Assembly: GCA_963792815.1 (NCBI GenBank)
Contig: CAWBXR010000003.1
Location: 1 to 64,000, forward strand
Source of the DNA: JARRPM01 sp963792815
GTDB taxonomy: Bacteria; Pseudomonadota; Gammaproteobacteria; Pseudomonadales; Halieaceae
Length of the DNA stretch: 64,000 bases
Direction of reading: 5' to 3'
The notes under the pieces were generated by a model, which made no database searches, was not told the DNA's origin, and was given only the letters and a program-made list of their open reading frames with translations. Below, in pieces: positions 10,544 through 19,911 of the stretch; position 1 is the stretch's first letter, and the number at the start of each line of letters is the position of its first letter. Position numbers and translations under genes: made by a program.

Positions 10544-10940
10544 GTGTGCCCCGAAATCGCCTCGGCAGCGAACCTGGCCAGCTGTACAAGGCCTTGCCAG
10601 GTTGATTGTAACGAAAAATGATTCTCCAATCTTTTCGGTACTGCCTGGCTAATGCTCTGATCGACGCCCTGGTCGTCAGCCTGCGGAACTATTCCCGCCT
10701 CAAATGGTTCCAGATGAGCGGCCTCCGCCGCCCGATCACGCGGCACAATTTCAGAAGTGACTATCGGCAAAGCAGAAGATCCAGAACCGATGTGTGGTCT
10801 GTGGCATCTCCGATCCGCGAAGACTCCGCGCAAACGGTCGCCTACCACTTGCAGGAACTTGGCTGTGTTGGGAAAAGCAATCCTGCCAATACTTCTTTTT
10901 CCGATCGGCTATTCCAAATATCCGGCATACCGCACATACC
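10544..10940 (-). other. Gap between operon genes holding a possible glycosyltransferase remnant
   Basis: No intact gene is seen. A reverse-strand open stretch (10534-10848) ends in PKRLENHFSLQSTWQGLVQL, which resembles the C-terminal tail of the adjacent glycosyltransferase (QRVEDHFSLRSNLPILAAL). Before it comes LPIVTSEIVPRDRAAEAAHL, which could be a decayed donor-binding region. It may be the end of a partly deleted second glycosyltransferase. The similarity is short and the call is tentative. Confidence 0.35.
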
Positions 10941-12002
10941 CTATTTACCAGGCTGGGCGGTGTTGCGAATCAAAGCCGCAAGGATAGGTAAGTTCGAACG
11001 CAGGGAAAAGTGATCCTCGACACGCTGTCTTCCAGCCGCACCCATCTTACGGGCACGGTCTGTTTGCTCGCGAAAAAAGCGAAATGCATTAACCCATTCG
11101 CGCTCGCCGTTTACGAGCATACCGCAGTCAGATTGCACTACATCTATATTAGCGCCTACTCGCGAAGCAATAACAGGAACAGCGCAAGCCATGTACTGGA
11201 TAAGCTTGAACGCACACTTCCCCCTGGCCCATTGATCGTCAGGCAATGGCATAACACCCACATCAAATGAATTGAGTAGTGAGACTTCCGTCTGCTCGCT
11301 CCAGGCAATTTCCTCGACAATGACATTATTTATCAATGGTGCTTTCCCGCCAACAACCACCAATTTCACCGGACCTTCCTTGCCGATTTGCGACAGTGGC
11401 TCTGTCAGCTCAGCAAGGTAGGCTGCCGTTGAAGGGGAACCAATCCACCCTACAGTGAAAACCGAATTTTCCGGTCTCTTGCTCCAAATGTACCTATTCG
11501 TATCGACTACGGTTGGCAGCAAATGGATTTTGGAATTCAGCGGTTTCGCGTATTCCGCCAAAGTTTTGCTGCCGGGAGTAATTGCTGCGGCACCCTCCAT
11601 TACCTTCTCAAACTTGTGTCCCAGAAGTGGTCTCATAATACCAAGCTTGCCGCTGCGATATTTCAGGTAAAATGCATCATCAAAGTCGTAAATGTAGGGC
11701 TTTGGCAGCAGGGCACGCTCTGCGAAGCCTGGCAGCATCGGAAATAGCTCGCAGTGCAGAATGGCTAAATCAAATTTCTTCTCGCTGCGCAATTCCCTTA
11801 GGCGTTTCCAGCCAGCCTGAAGCATGTCTGACCAGGGCATGCACTCCCCACTAAAGCGCCGTCGCAGATATTCATCTCCCAACAGGTAACGTATATCCAG
11901 CTCTATGCCGTGTTCTGCGAGACCAGGCACATACTGCTCCAGTCTATACCGGGTGCTGGCTGCCAGTGGACCATATAATGCAAGACCGAGAACTTTAATC
12001 AT
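10941..12002 (-). CDS. Glycosyltransferase family 4-like protein
   Basis: This is a GT-B fold glycosyltransferase of about 353 residues. MIKVLGLALYGPLAASTRYR opens the N-terminal domain, YIYDFDDAFY follows, then TPGSKTLAEYAKP and VGWIGSPSTAAYL. The C-terminal donor site has GVMPLPDDQWARGKCAFKLI and YMACAVPVIASRVGANIDVV with the usual E/D-rich region. The ATG at 12002 is preferred over 12023 because it overlaps the stop of the upstream methyltransferase as ATGA, indicating translational coupling. It probably transfers one sugar during repeat-unit assembly; donor and acceptor are unknown. No frameshift seen. Confidence 0.85.
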   Translation of the reverse strand: MIKVLGLALYGPLAASTRYRLEQYVPGLAEHGIELDIRYLLGDEYLRRRFSGECMPWSDMLQAGWKRLRELRSEKKFDLAILHCELFPMLPGFAERALLPKPYIYDFDDAFYLKYRSGKLGIMRPLLGHKFEKVMEGAAAITPGSKTLAEYAKPLNSKIHLLPTVVDTNRYIWSKRPENSVFTVGWIGSPSTAAYLAELTEPLSQIGKEGPVKLVVVGGKAPLINNVIVEEIAWSEQTEVSLLNSFDVGVMPLPDDQWARGKCAFKLIQYMACAVPVIASRVGANIDVVQSDCGMLVNGEREWVNAFRFFREQTDRARKMGAAGRQRVEDHFSLRSNLPILAALIRNTAQPGK

Positions 12003-12826
12003 TTTTTGAAGCCAACAGCACACCAGAAGGGTGCACCTTCAGAAAACCCAATATCACGAAGGCCAGCACTGTTCATCATCGAGCGGATTTCATCGCGCGT
12101 GAATCGTCGCTCGAGTGGTGTACCAAACCGGTCCCGCGCATCTGTGCGCATGGTATAAAGACTGTGATTGCGATAGTAAGACAGCGGAATATTTGTTACG
12201 TCCCGACCGAATCGTTCCAGCAATAGTGAACACCGCGCTAAAGGGAAGTAGAGGCCAAAAGCGAGCGCTTCCGTTAGCACATGTTTCAACCATGCCGGCA
12301 ATCGACAGATGCCACGCCTCAACAGGTCAGAACAGCGCCAAACCATTTTGAAAGCTGCGGATCGATTATCAAAGGCGTAATAGAGATAGACCAGAAAAGG
12401 CGCGCCAGGCTTCAGCATCGCAACGCAAGAGGCTATACCAGCGGCAGTGTCAGGAATATGGTGCAAGACTCCCAGAGAATAGCCGAAATCCTGACTATTG
12501 ACGGGCAGCACGCCATCATCCACCGAAGCCTGGTGAAAACTCACATTGAGTTGATCCTGCAGTAGTCGCTCGGCAACTGCCACAGCAGCGGAGGGATCAA
12601 TACAATGCAGGTGCTCTACCCTGGGCGCGACAAATCGAGCCCATCGCCCGGTACCACAACCCATGTCAAACCCCGACGCATGGGCCGACAAGTTGCTCCA
12701 GGGGAAAATCGCGAAATATTCGTCGAATATACGCCGTGCCTCATCTTCGGAAAGGGCAGCCTGGTCGAAGCGGGACCATTCGTCGCCAAAACTATCAACA
12801 GTGGCGCGATCAATGTTTTGCTTCAC
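11999..12826 (-). CDS. Class I SAM-dependent methyltransferase
   Basis: This 275-residue methyltransferase contains a complete class I core. Motif I is FDMGCGTGRWARFVAP, motif II contains HCIDPSAAVAVAE, and LGVLHHIPDTAAGIASC is the post-II region. The C-terminal extension with FPLARCSLLLERFGRD and YRNHSLYTMRTDARDRFGTP is typical of polysaccharide-locus enzymes of the Methyltransf_11 kind. It probably methylates a sugar of the EPS repeat or its precursor. It overlaps both neighbours by four bases (12823-12826 upstream, 11999-12002 downstream), which places it firmly in the operon. Confidence 0.85.
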   Translation of the reverse strand: MKQNIDRATVDSFGDEWSRFDQAALSEDEARRIFDEYFAIFPWSNLSAHASGFDMGCGTGRWARFVAPRVEHLHCIDPSAAVAVAERLLQDQLNVSFHQASVDDGVLPVNSQDFGYSLGVLHHIPDTAAGIASCVAMLKPGAPFLVYLYYAFDNRSAAFKMVWRCSDLLRRGICRLPAWLKHVLTEALAFGLYFPLARCSLLLERFGRDVTNIPLSYYRNHSLYTMRTDARDRFGTPLERRFTRDEIRSMMNSAGLRDIGFSEGAPFWCAVGFKK

Positions 12827-14031
12827 TGGTTTTTACCTGCAAGGTCGTTATAGATTTTCGTATATTGAGCAACCCCCCGCTCCAGAGAAAAATGTCTGAT
12901 CGCCGCTCCCCGACATCGCTCTTTGACGCCCGGGGTGTGTATAAGTTGTACTAACCGATCTATCGCTTCACTCATTGCGGCCTCATCGAAACTATTCAAG
13001 GCAACACCCACCTGCTCATTTTCCAGAATCGAAGCCATGTCGCCCACACCGCTATTACCAAGACAAGGGACGCCACAACCGAGGAATTCACCCAGTTTGG
13101 TTGGAGCAGAGGCCATTTTGGAATATACAGGCTTGATAAAGAAGATTCCGGCATCCATCTGCCGCATGGCCCTTGCGACTCCGGCATGGTCGGCGGCCTC
13201 CAACTGGACGCTTGCAGGGTCGATATTCAAGCGCCCAAACGCTCGCGGATATAGTCGTGCCCACCGCGGTTGATGATGTGCAGGCGAGCGCCGGGCAGCT
13301 TCTCACGCAGCAACTGGAAGCAGCGCAGGGTCTCATCGAACAGGTACCAGACGCCCACTGAACCAACATATCCCAGTGTGAAGGGGCGATCTGAAGGGAG
13401 ACCTATAGGATGCCGGCTCTCCGGGGTGAAAAAGTTCAAGGTCGGCACAGGTGGTGATTCGCTCGAAGCGAGGCATTCGCCCCTGGAGATATGGAAATGT
13501 ACGCATCTCCTCTACAGCCGCCCGGGTGAGCGACACGACGCAATCTGCATTGAGCAGAAACTGTCGCTCAAACCATTTGGCAACTCGATACAGCCGACCG
13601 CCAGCAGGCCACAAGCCACCATCGACTCGCTCGTCGGCCCAGAAGCCGCGCATGTCGAAGATGTATTTCACCCGAAACAACTTCTTAAGCGCCAGTGCGA
13701 TAACGGACGGCACATAGCTACGGGCGTGGACGATACGTATTCGATGGCGCATCACCACCCAAGAGCCAACGATTATGCCCTGAGCGATATCGAACAGTGT
13801 TGCCAGTGCACTGGGCCACTTGTGATAGCGCAGGGGTATCCAGGTAATGCCTGCCGCTTGAATTTCGGCGCGCAAGGCCTCGCGAGACTCAGCCTTCTTC
13901 CAGTCTTCGGGTTTTTCGAAACTAATGAGGACAATTTTGTGTGCGCTGGCCAGCCGCTCAAGGTAGCGAAGGACTTGTGACTGGCCGAGCGGTTCGAGAA
14001 TGCCGTCATAGCTGAGGTACAGCACACTCAT
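12823..14031 (-). CDS. Glycosyltransferase family 4 (two frameshifts)
   Basis: The reconstructed product is about 400 residues. MSVLYLSYDGILEPLGQSQV at the start is a characteristic N-terminus of a GT4 subgroup. IVHARSYVPSVIALALKKLF and YIFDMRGFWADERVDGGLW follow; the middle (FTLGYVGSVGVWYLFDETL) is in a second frame and the C-terminus (KLGEFLGCGVPCLGNSGVGD) in a third. Frame changes lie near 13440 and 13228. The gene begins with an ATGA overlap on the upstream methyltransferase stop (14028-14031) and ends with a four-base overlap on the next one. Specific sugar unknown. Confidence 0.8.
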
Positions 14032-14945
14032 GCATCATTGCCCGACTCATCCGGGGTCCTGGAAGGCGCTTGAAGGACAAACACTGCCCGGAAACGATTA
14101 CCAAACGTTGATCCGAAAAATCTTCTGCCACCGATAACTACAGCCAATGCACTGATTGCACGCTTTACAACACCGCCGCTGGCGTAGGGCCAACCCGTCT
14201 CATAAATCTGCCAGTGCTTCAATTTCAGACTTGGTTCAACACGCAGGAAAAAGTCCTTTTGCTGCTTTTCCCCTGTTCGAAAGAGATGGGTAGGTGCGTC
14301 GCAAGCAATGAACTTAGGCCGTATCAATCGCTTAATTGCTCCAAACAACCGCGCAGACCAGTACACAGGGCTGGGGTTTGTCTCCAATGGCCCTTCAACA
14401 AAAAGCGCTCCTCCGCGGCTTAAGGTTACCGAGTAATGCCGCGAGAGTATGGGCCGGGTCTGCCAGGTGCTCCAGCACGTCACCGAAATGAATTACGTCA
14501 AACTTTGGCTTTATACGCTGGGCCTCAAAATCGTCAACAGACATTGCGATGCAGCCTGAGCTTTCGCTAGCTCTACGAGCAGCTTCGCTGTCAAACTCTA
14601 ACCCCGTAGGGCTCAAATCCCTCAAACCGCAGCGCTTTCAAAAAAGCACCAACTCCACAACCATAGTCGACCACGGAAGCGCCAGCAGGGACATACTGCT
14701 TTAACAGCTCTGCGGACTCTGCGTAAGCACCACCCTCCAGGCCTTTATAATGACAGTCATGGTATTCGGCTTTGGCATACATTTTTGCAAAAGTTTGATC
14801 GTCCGGAACCGGATCAACTAAAACGCTGGCGCACTCGCCACACTTCATATATGAGAAACGTATGCTATTGAACAGAGTTCCGTAAGGGAATGTGACACCT
14901 GATCGCACTGGAGCCACATAGAGGACAATTACGTAGTTGACTCAA
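14028..14945 (-). CDS. Zinc-ribbon class I methyltransferase (frameshifted)
   Basis: Reconstruction gives a methyltransferase of about 300 residues with a cysteine ribbon at its N-terminus: CPLCG encoded near 14920, then MKCGECASVLVDPVPDD. The core has VVDYGCGVGAFLKALRFEG (SAM-binding motif I), FDVIHFGDVLEHLADPAHTL and a C-terminal FVEGPLETNPSPVYWSARL. Pieces lie in at least three frames (switches near 14915, 14610 and 14430). The start is inferred as TTG at 14945, since its codon overlaps the upstream stop as TTGA, the same coupled arrangement as the other operon junctions, and only this frame yields the first CxxC pair. Substrate unknown, probably a nucleotide-sugar or EPS intermediate. Confidence 0.72.
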
Positions 14946-16082
14946 TGACATTTCAACTCTCGCTCGGAAAGAAGGTATGTCAGATACTGACTCGAAATAT
15001 TGCTCACAGAAAATTCAGCAGCCCTGCTCATCAACTTACTCCGGTCATGTGATTCATTAAGGCTTACAGCTATCGCCTCGGCCATGGCTTCAGGATTAGC
15101 GATGGGAACCAATTTTCCGTATCTTCCATATTCCAAAATCTCGGCCGGACCACTGAGGCAGTCCGTGCTTACCACCGGCACACCACATTCCAGCGCCTCA
15201 ACAATAACGTTGCCAAAGCCTTCCCATTGCGAAGCCAATACAAAAAGATCAGCAGTTCCAAACCAGGGGTAGGGATCTGCGACAAAACCCGGCATGGAGA
15301 TGCGCGACTGCAATCCAAGTTCTTCAATCAGGTTTTCAAGATTCGGGCGGAGCTCTCCTTCACCAAGAATGATCAGCTTTGCATTGAAATCCGCAGGGAG
15401 AAGCGCAAAGGCCCGGACAAGGTTTGCGTGATCTTTTTGTGCTTTCAGCGCTCCGACTGAAAGAACGTGATATTGAAATCCCGCGCCCCACAACTGCTCT
15501 TGCATTGCCCGTGATTCGCCGATGGGGTGACACACCGGTAGCGGCAGGATTATAGATTACCTGGACTCGCGTTTCGGATAGCGCTCCCAAGCGACACATA
15601 TCCGCTTTGACACCCTCAGACACTGCAATAATGCCCGTGGCAAAGGGATAAGTAGCTCGCATCAAAATCTTAAGAAAACTAACTGGAACCCCTAGCTCCT
15701 TCTCGCATGAAACACTTAACTGGTTATGATCACTCAGAAATAGTCGCCCGGGCCTGCTTGCTAAAACCCAGGCCATTACAGCTGCCGACGTAAGCGGCCA
15801 CATTGCCGTCAGAACGATATCGGGCTTCGAGTGCCTCAGGTATCTGCTAAGCGGGCGAATTACCCGCCTAATACGATCAACACCAAGCTCGACAATTTGT
15901 ACCTTTTTTGAAAGCAGCGGAATCAACTCACCCCGACCCCTCATAAGAACAACTTCGACGGTGTGCCCGCGCGATACCCAATCATTTGCTAGATTAATAT
16001 GTAGACGTTCTGCTCCGCCACCGCGCAAATCCGGCAAGTGGATTACAATTTTTTTGGCGTTTTTTGGGTGATATTCTTTCAC
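14942..16082 (-). CDS. Glycosyltransferase family 4 (one frameshift)
   Basis: This is a GT-B glycosyltransferase of about 380 residues. The N-terminal half shows VIHLPDLRGGGAERLHINLA, FLSDHNQLSVSCEKELG and GIIAVSEGVKADMCRLGA then VIYNPA. The C-terminal half, in another frame from about 15535, shows VLSVGALKAQKDHANLVRAF, ILGEGELRPNLENLIEELGL, and the donor-site block VLASQWEGFGNVIVEALECG with VSTDCLSGPAEIL. These are classic GT4 landmarks of WcaL/AmsD-like enzymes. It starts 15 bases after the upstream methyltransferase stop. A single indel near 15540 separates the halves. Confidence 0.85.
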
Positions 16083-16097
16083 GCTGTCTCTAGAAAT

Positions 16098-16928
16098 CTA
16101 ACCCATTTTTTTTCTGGAAAGAACGAGCTGCATATCCGCCGTGCGGGATGCGTACTTTCGATATACATCATAATCATACCCTCTCTTGAACAGCAGGTAG
16201 GTCTCAGATAAGACGATCTCCATACCCAAAGTCTCTAGCAACGCTTCTATCATATCCCATTCGATATGGTCGTCTTCAAATACATGTATATCTCCTTCCG
16301 GACGATATCTGGGGTTGATAAATTTCAAGATGAACCAATTTACATAATTCCTCCATCGGAGGTACTTATGCCAACTTGGTTCTAGATATGAGTTGATTTC
16401 GTTTAAGAATTCCAGCCTCTGTGGCGTGGGCTCCCATACCTCTAAACAAAGTTCGTGGTCAATAAACACTATACCGCCAGGCTTTAGCACTCGAACAAAT
16501 TCAGAAACTATACGCAAGTAATCTGGAACGTGATGCAAAACTGAGTATGTGGCTACTATATCGACAGTATTATCAGGAATGTTCGAAAGATCGGTTCCGT
16601 TTAACTTTACCGTCTTGACGTTAGAGCCATAGATTTTCGAGTCAATCAAATCTAAAAAACCCTGGGACACATCACACGCAAGAACATCAAGACCAAGCGA
16701 TGATAGATGTCCAGTAAGATTTCCAGCACCACAGCCGAAGTCAAGTGCCACTTTTCTTGAACTCGTGGTTCTAGTCCCAGCTAGTGTTTTTTCGAGCATC
16801 TTGAGCAGACGTTGCTGCTCTATATCGTTGTATATCTCACCATGGTTTTGCTCATACTTTTTGGCGATTTTGTCATGCGCAGTAATGTTTTTTGCAATTA
16901 GTGAGGCATCACTACTTCTATAGTTCAT
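16098..16928 (-). CDS. Class I SAM-dependent methyltransferase
   Basis: This intact 276-residue methyltransferase shows KVALDFGCGAGNLTGHLSSL (motif I), LACDVSQGFLDLID (motif II) and VDIVATYSVLHHVPDYL. The KPGGIVFIDHELC region is the motif III turn, typical of Methyltransf_11/25 enzymes. The DNA is visibly more AT-rich than its flanks, with AT-ending codons, suggesting recent acquisition together with the flippase. It lies between the flippase and a glycosyltransferase in the EPS operon. A sugar-modifying role is inferred from context only. Confidence 0.85.
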   Translation of the reverse strand: MNYRSSDASLIAKNITAHDKIAKKYEQNHGEIYNDIEQQRLLKMLEKTLAGTRTTSSRKVALDFGCGAGNLTGHLSSLGLDVLACDVSQGFLDLIDSKIYGSNVKTVKLNGTDLSNIPDNTVDIVATYSVLHHVPDYLRIVSEFVRVLKPGGIVFIDHELCLEVWEPTPQRLEFLNEINSYLEPSWHKYLRWRNYVNWFILKFINPRYRPEGDIHVFEDDHIEWDMIEALLETLGMEIVLSETYLLFKRGYDYDVYRKYASRTADMQLVLSRKKMG

Positions 16929-17070
16929 ATTCGTTTATTCCACTGGGTAGTGAGTCAGAGCAATGCAGAACCCCGCACTTATAGACGTAGGTGCCAGCGC
17001 CAATGTTCAACGGAGTCGATCCATAAATATTCTCTGTACGACCTGCTATACGGCAATCAAAAAAATCGAA

Positions 17071-18426
17071 TTAGCGACTCCTATTTGATCTCGATTCAAT
17101 GCGACCCATAAGGGAACTGCCAATATTTTTAATCGCGTCCCTAGGCGAGCAATCCAATTCCGTATGAATCTTCGCAGTACGCCAAAGCAATACGTTAAGA
17201 ATTACAATGGAGCTCCCGGTTGCTGTAGCCGCACCAGCCATTCCAAATTCCGGAATAAGTAGCGCGTTCAGTAGTACATTAGACAGTGTTGAAGTGAAAA
17301 GTAATTTTACGACCACATTTTCCAAGCTCGCCATGGTGAGCAGCACACCTGCCACTCCAAAATAAGCCGTAGACACTGAACCGAGACAGAGAATCACCAG
17401 TGCGGTGCCGGCATCAGCATAATCCGTGCCATAAAGTAATGATATTAAGTCACGTCCTGCCAAAACGAAAATCGCCACCACGGGCACTGTCACAACGGTC
17501 GCCGCAGCCGCACCAATTGAGATGGTGAGCTGCAGTTTATTCATTTCCTGCTTGTGATATAGCTCAGCTATGTAAGGCTGCATGACCATATTAAATGTCG
17601 TTAAGCCTAATATAGTAAGTGTGGATATCGACAATGCGATCTTATATAGCGCTACCTCTTCGTTAGAGCGAAGAAAGCCTAGCATCAACAAGTCTGTGTT
17701 TTGACTGACCAGCTGCAGTCCTGTAATGAGTGAGAGAGGAAGAATGGCGCCGATCCATTTTCGATTTTCCATCCTGGTTTTCTTACAGTTCTGCAGGTCT
17801 TTCGGTAGAGCCAGATACAAAAAATAGAATATCAACACCAACGTAAATGAAAGCGTAGCGCACAAGAAAGTGAGGCCAGCAGACGCAGTTGCGAGCTGCG
17901 GATAGAGAATCACTCCAATACCGAGCAGAATTGCAAAGAGCACTGGTCTTAAGATTTGATCGGGGAATTGTGCCAAAAAAACCCGTTTTAACCCCAGCAA
18001 AGCCGCCGCTGCCGTTGCACTGAGACCAAGAAGAGGGATAAGCGGCAATCCCCACAGAAATGGGAGATATCGGCTATCGCTTTCACTTACTCCAAAGTAA
18101 TAAAGCCAGACTAGCGCGATTCCAATAATCATTGTCGACCCAATGACTATTAGCAAAACGGCCCAACTCCAGATGCCACGCACCTTCGGCCAGTCCTGCT
18201 CTGCCACGGCCTGCGCGGTTTCACGCACCACCAATGTCGGGGTACCCATTTGTGCAGGTAGTGCAAGAACGGAAATTATCGCAAATATATACGCGTAAAC
18301 ACCATATTCGCTTGGCCCCATAAGCCTGGCGAGCACAACTGAACAAAACAGGCCGGCCAGCACTGCCATTACCCGAACTGTCAGTCCGATAGAGCCTGCA
18401 CGTAAAAGTTCAACCCGGAACGACAT
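17071..18426 (-). CDS. wzx: Oligosaccharide flippase family protein (Wzx-like)
   Basis: This 451-residue polytopic membrane protein of the MATE/MOP superfamily has about 12-14 hydrophobic helices and no cleavable signal. The N-terminal pattern LARLMGPSEYGVYAYIFAII is the signature of Wzx/RfbX-type flippases (PF01943/PF13440). It should flip undecaprenyl-linked repeat units across the inner membrane for the polymerase. The coding sequence is intact and, like the downstream methyltransferase, AT-richer than the surrounding locus. A gap of about 140 bases follows it before the methyltransferase. Confidence 0.9.
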   Translation of the reverse strand: MSFRVELLRAGSIGLTVRVMAVLAGLFCSVVLARLMGPSEYGVYAYIFAIISVLALPAQMGTPTLVVRETAQAVAEQDWPKVRGIWSWAVLLIVIGSTMIIGIALVWLYYFGVSESDSRYLPFLWGLPLIPLLGLSATAAAALLGLKRVFLAQFPDQILRPVLFAILLGIGVILYPQLATASAGLTFLCATLSFTLVLIFYFLYLALPKDLQNCKKTRMENRKWIGAILPLSLITGLQLVSQNTDLLMLGFLRSNEEVALYKIALSISTLTILGLTTFNMVMQPYIAELYHKQEMNKLQLTISIGAAAATVVTVPVVAIFVLAGRDLISLLYGTDYADAGTALVILCLGSVSTAYFGVAGVLLTMASLENVVVKLLFTSTLSNVLLNALLIPEFGMAGAATATGSSIVILNVLLWRTAKIHTELDCSPRDAIKNIGSSLMGRIESRSNRSR

Positions 18427-18655
18427 AGCTCTCTTTCGGTTGGCATGGCACTGGAAATGATTTTTTCAATTTTATGCGCATACTATCCAAACACCGTAAG
18501 TTTGCTCGAATGTGGCCATGCCACACCCCGCATCAACTTCGAGTACCGAGCGAACGATATCAAAGAGGTGACATTGGGGCGCAATGCTCGCTAACAACGC
18601 TTATCGCCCAATTGCATTAACATGCGCACTAGCAGAGTGAGAAAGTCGCGCCGTC

Positions 18656-18979
18656 TCACAGGCCTTCACTCACCTCCGCCTGCAGTTCCTCTATCTCGAA
18701 GCGCAGGGCGTTGTACTCTTCAAGCTTGCGCTGCTAAATAGGCGGCGGTAATGCGAGCCTTTGCCTTTATGCCCTTGGGGTAAGCAGGTACAGGTAGGCG
18801 ACCTTGTTGTCAGATTTGCCGAAGTTCTCTGCTTTCACATGGCCCTTCTCTATCAGGGCCTTCAGGCAGTAGTTCACCTTGCCCAGGCTCACGCCCATTT
18901 CTCTGGCCAACTCGCGTTGGGTAGCCTGGGGATTCGCGTCAAGGAGCTTAAGGAGCTTGTAGTGGGCGTCGTCTGTCAT
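18656..18979 (-). CDS. MarR-family EPS-associated transcriptional regulator (frameshifted C-terminus)
   Basis: The N-terminal 70 residues form a winged helix: HYKLLKLLDANPQATQRELA, REMGVSLGKVNYCLKALIEK and NKVAYLYLLTP. This matches the small MarR-type regulators commonly found at the head of EPS operons. The frame as read stops at 18767, directly after LLTP. Other frames supply the expected helical tail: PKGIKAKARITAAYL, then RKLEEYNALRFEIEELQAEV up to a TGA at 18656. Two indels near 18775 and 18735 explain this. It is the first gene after the ops element and presumably senses or tunes EPS operon transcription; the ligand is unknown. Confidence 0.78.
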
Positions 18980-19005
18980 ATCCGGGGTAGTAAATAGCGC
19001 TCAGA

Positions 19006-19017
19006 CACGCTACCGCC
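19006..19017 (-). promoter_or_regulatory. ops (operon polarity suppressor) element
   Basis: The reverse strand reads GGCGGTAGCGTG, identical to the E. coli ops core that recruits RfaH to paused RNA polymerase. It lies 26 bases before the start of the first EPS-operon gene, in the sense orientation, and directly downstream of the rfaH homologue. Together these support RfaH-dependent antitermination of the long operon. Confidence 0.85.
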
Positions 19018-19057
19018 CTACCCTGTTAAATTTATGGGCATGGCGCAAAGTGATACA

Positions 19058-19084
19058 CGGCTTGTTCAATGATTGAACAAGCCG
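19058..19084. terminator. Perfect 12-bp hairpin between rfaH and the ops element
   Basis: CGGCTTGTTCAA and its exact reverse complement are separated by a 3-base loop. There is no long T tract on either side, so it is only a possible terminator or attenuator of the rfaH transcript, or a binding site. Its position, just before ops, is suggestive. Confidence 0.45.
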
Positions 19085-19133
19085 CTATTAGACCTTAGAA
19101 AGAGCTTGAGCTTCAAGCAAATAGCCCCGTATT

Positions 19134-19637
19134 TCAGCCATTTGCCACTATCGCATCCATGGCTACCTGCACACTGTTCTGGCGGCCAAGCAGCTCTATC
19201 AATAGCATGGCACGGTCTTCGCCGCTGGCGCACTGAAATACCCCCGTCAGCCCGACAAAGGGGCCCTCGAGAACCTGCACCTCTTCACCGCTCTGGTGAG
19301 GCCACACATCGGCCTGCTGTTGATGGGTTGCGGAGCCTTCCGCCTGTTTCAAAAAGGCGACTACCGGGTCAGGTACCGGCTTCAGTTGGTGGCCGAAGCG
19401 CACTAGTCCAGTCACGCCCAGTGTGGAGCGCACCGGCGAGAGGCTTTGGCGGTTCGGGTCTACCTGTATAAACAGGTAGCGGAGGAACAAAGGCTCCACT
19501 ACCTTGGCCCACTTGTCCCGGCGGCGCTTGCGCAGCAGGATTTTCGGCAAGTAGGTTTGGTAGCCCTGCCGCTCCAGGTTAAGCTCAGCGATGGCCTCCT
19601 GCCGGGGCTTGGTCTGTACCGCATACCAGTTCAACAT
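19134..19637 (-). CDS. rfaH: RfaH-type NusG-paralogue antiterminator
   Basis: This intact 167-residue protein has an NGN domain: MLNWYAVQTKPRQEAIAELN with the characteristic W-Y-x-x-x-T-x-x-R/Q start, YLPKILLRKRRRDKW, EPLFLRYLFIQVD and TLGVTGLVRFG. The C-terminal KOW-like part has GEEVQVLEGPFVGLTGVFQ. The length and the missing long linker fit RfaH rather than housekeeping NusG. It would bind the ops element at 19006-19017 and prevent Rho-dependent termination across the EPS operon. Its start overlaps the end of the truncated upstream cpsB copy. A second, truncated rfaH copy lies upstream. Confidence 0.88.
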   Translation of the reverse strand: MLNWYAVQTKPRQEAIAELNLERQGYQTYLPKILLRKRRRDKWAKVVEPLFLRYLFIQVDPNRQSLSPVRSTLGVTGLVRFGHQLKPVPDPVVAFLKQAEGSATHQQQADVWPHQSGEEVQVLEGPFVGLTGVFQCASGEDRAMLLIELLGRQNSVQVAMDAIVANG

Positions 19638-19911
19638 ACCGCGGTCGCCTCCTGCGGGAACTGGCTCGCGGCGATGATTGCGGGATTGTGCAGCATCAGG
19701 CGCTTCGCCCTGCTCTCACCGTAGAGCTCGCTGATGTATTCGAAAGCCTCGTCCATTACCGGCCGGCGGGCGCCGCTGTTATGGCCGTCGCTGGCCAGCA
19801 CCGCCACCACGTCTTCGTCCAGCAGCTGGCGGGCGACTGTTTGGGCGCGCTCGCCGAAGCCACCGATTACAGAGCCGGCTGTTAACTGCAGCCAGCAGCC
19901 TGCCTTGATGA
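19631..19911 (-). pseudogene. Truncated second copy of cpsB (3' end only)
   Basis: In frame, this encodes only the last ~93 residues of the CpsB-like phosphatase (FIKAGCWLQLTAGSV to ASQFPQEATAVC and a TGA). It is nearly identical to the end of the complete copy at 20162-20443, with a few substitutions such as D/A, K/N and I/T. It lacks the metal-binding N-terminus, so it cannot be active. It is fused head-on to the truncated rfaH copy and is part of a roughly 520-base tandem duplication. Confidence 0.85.
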
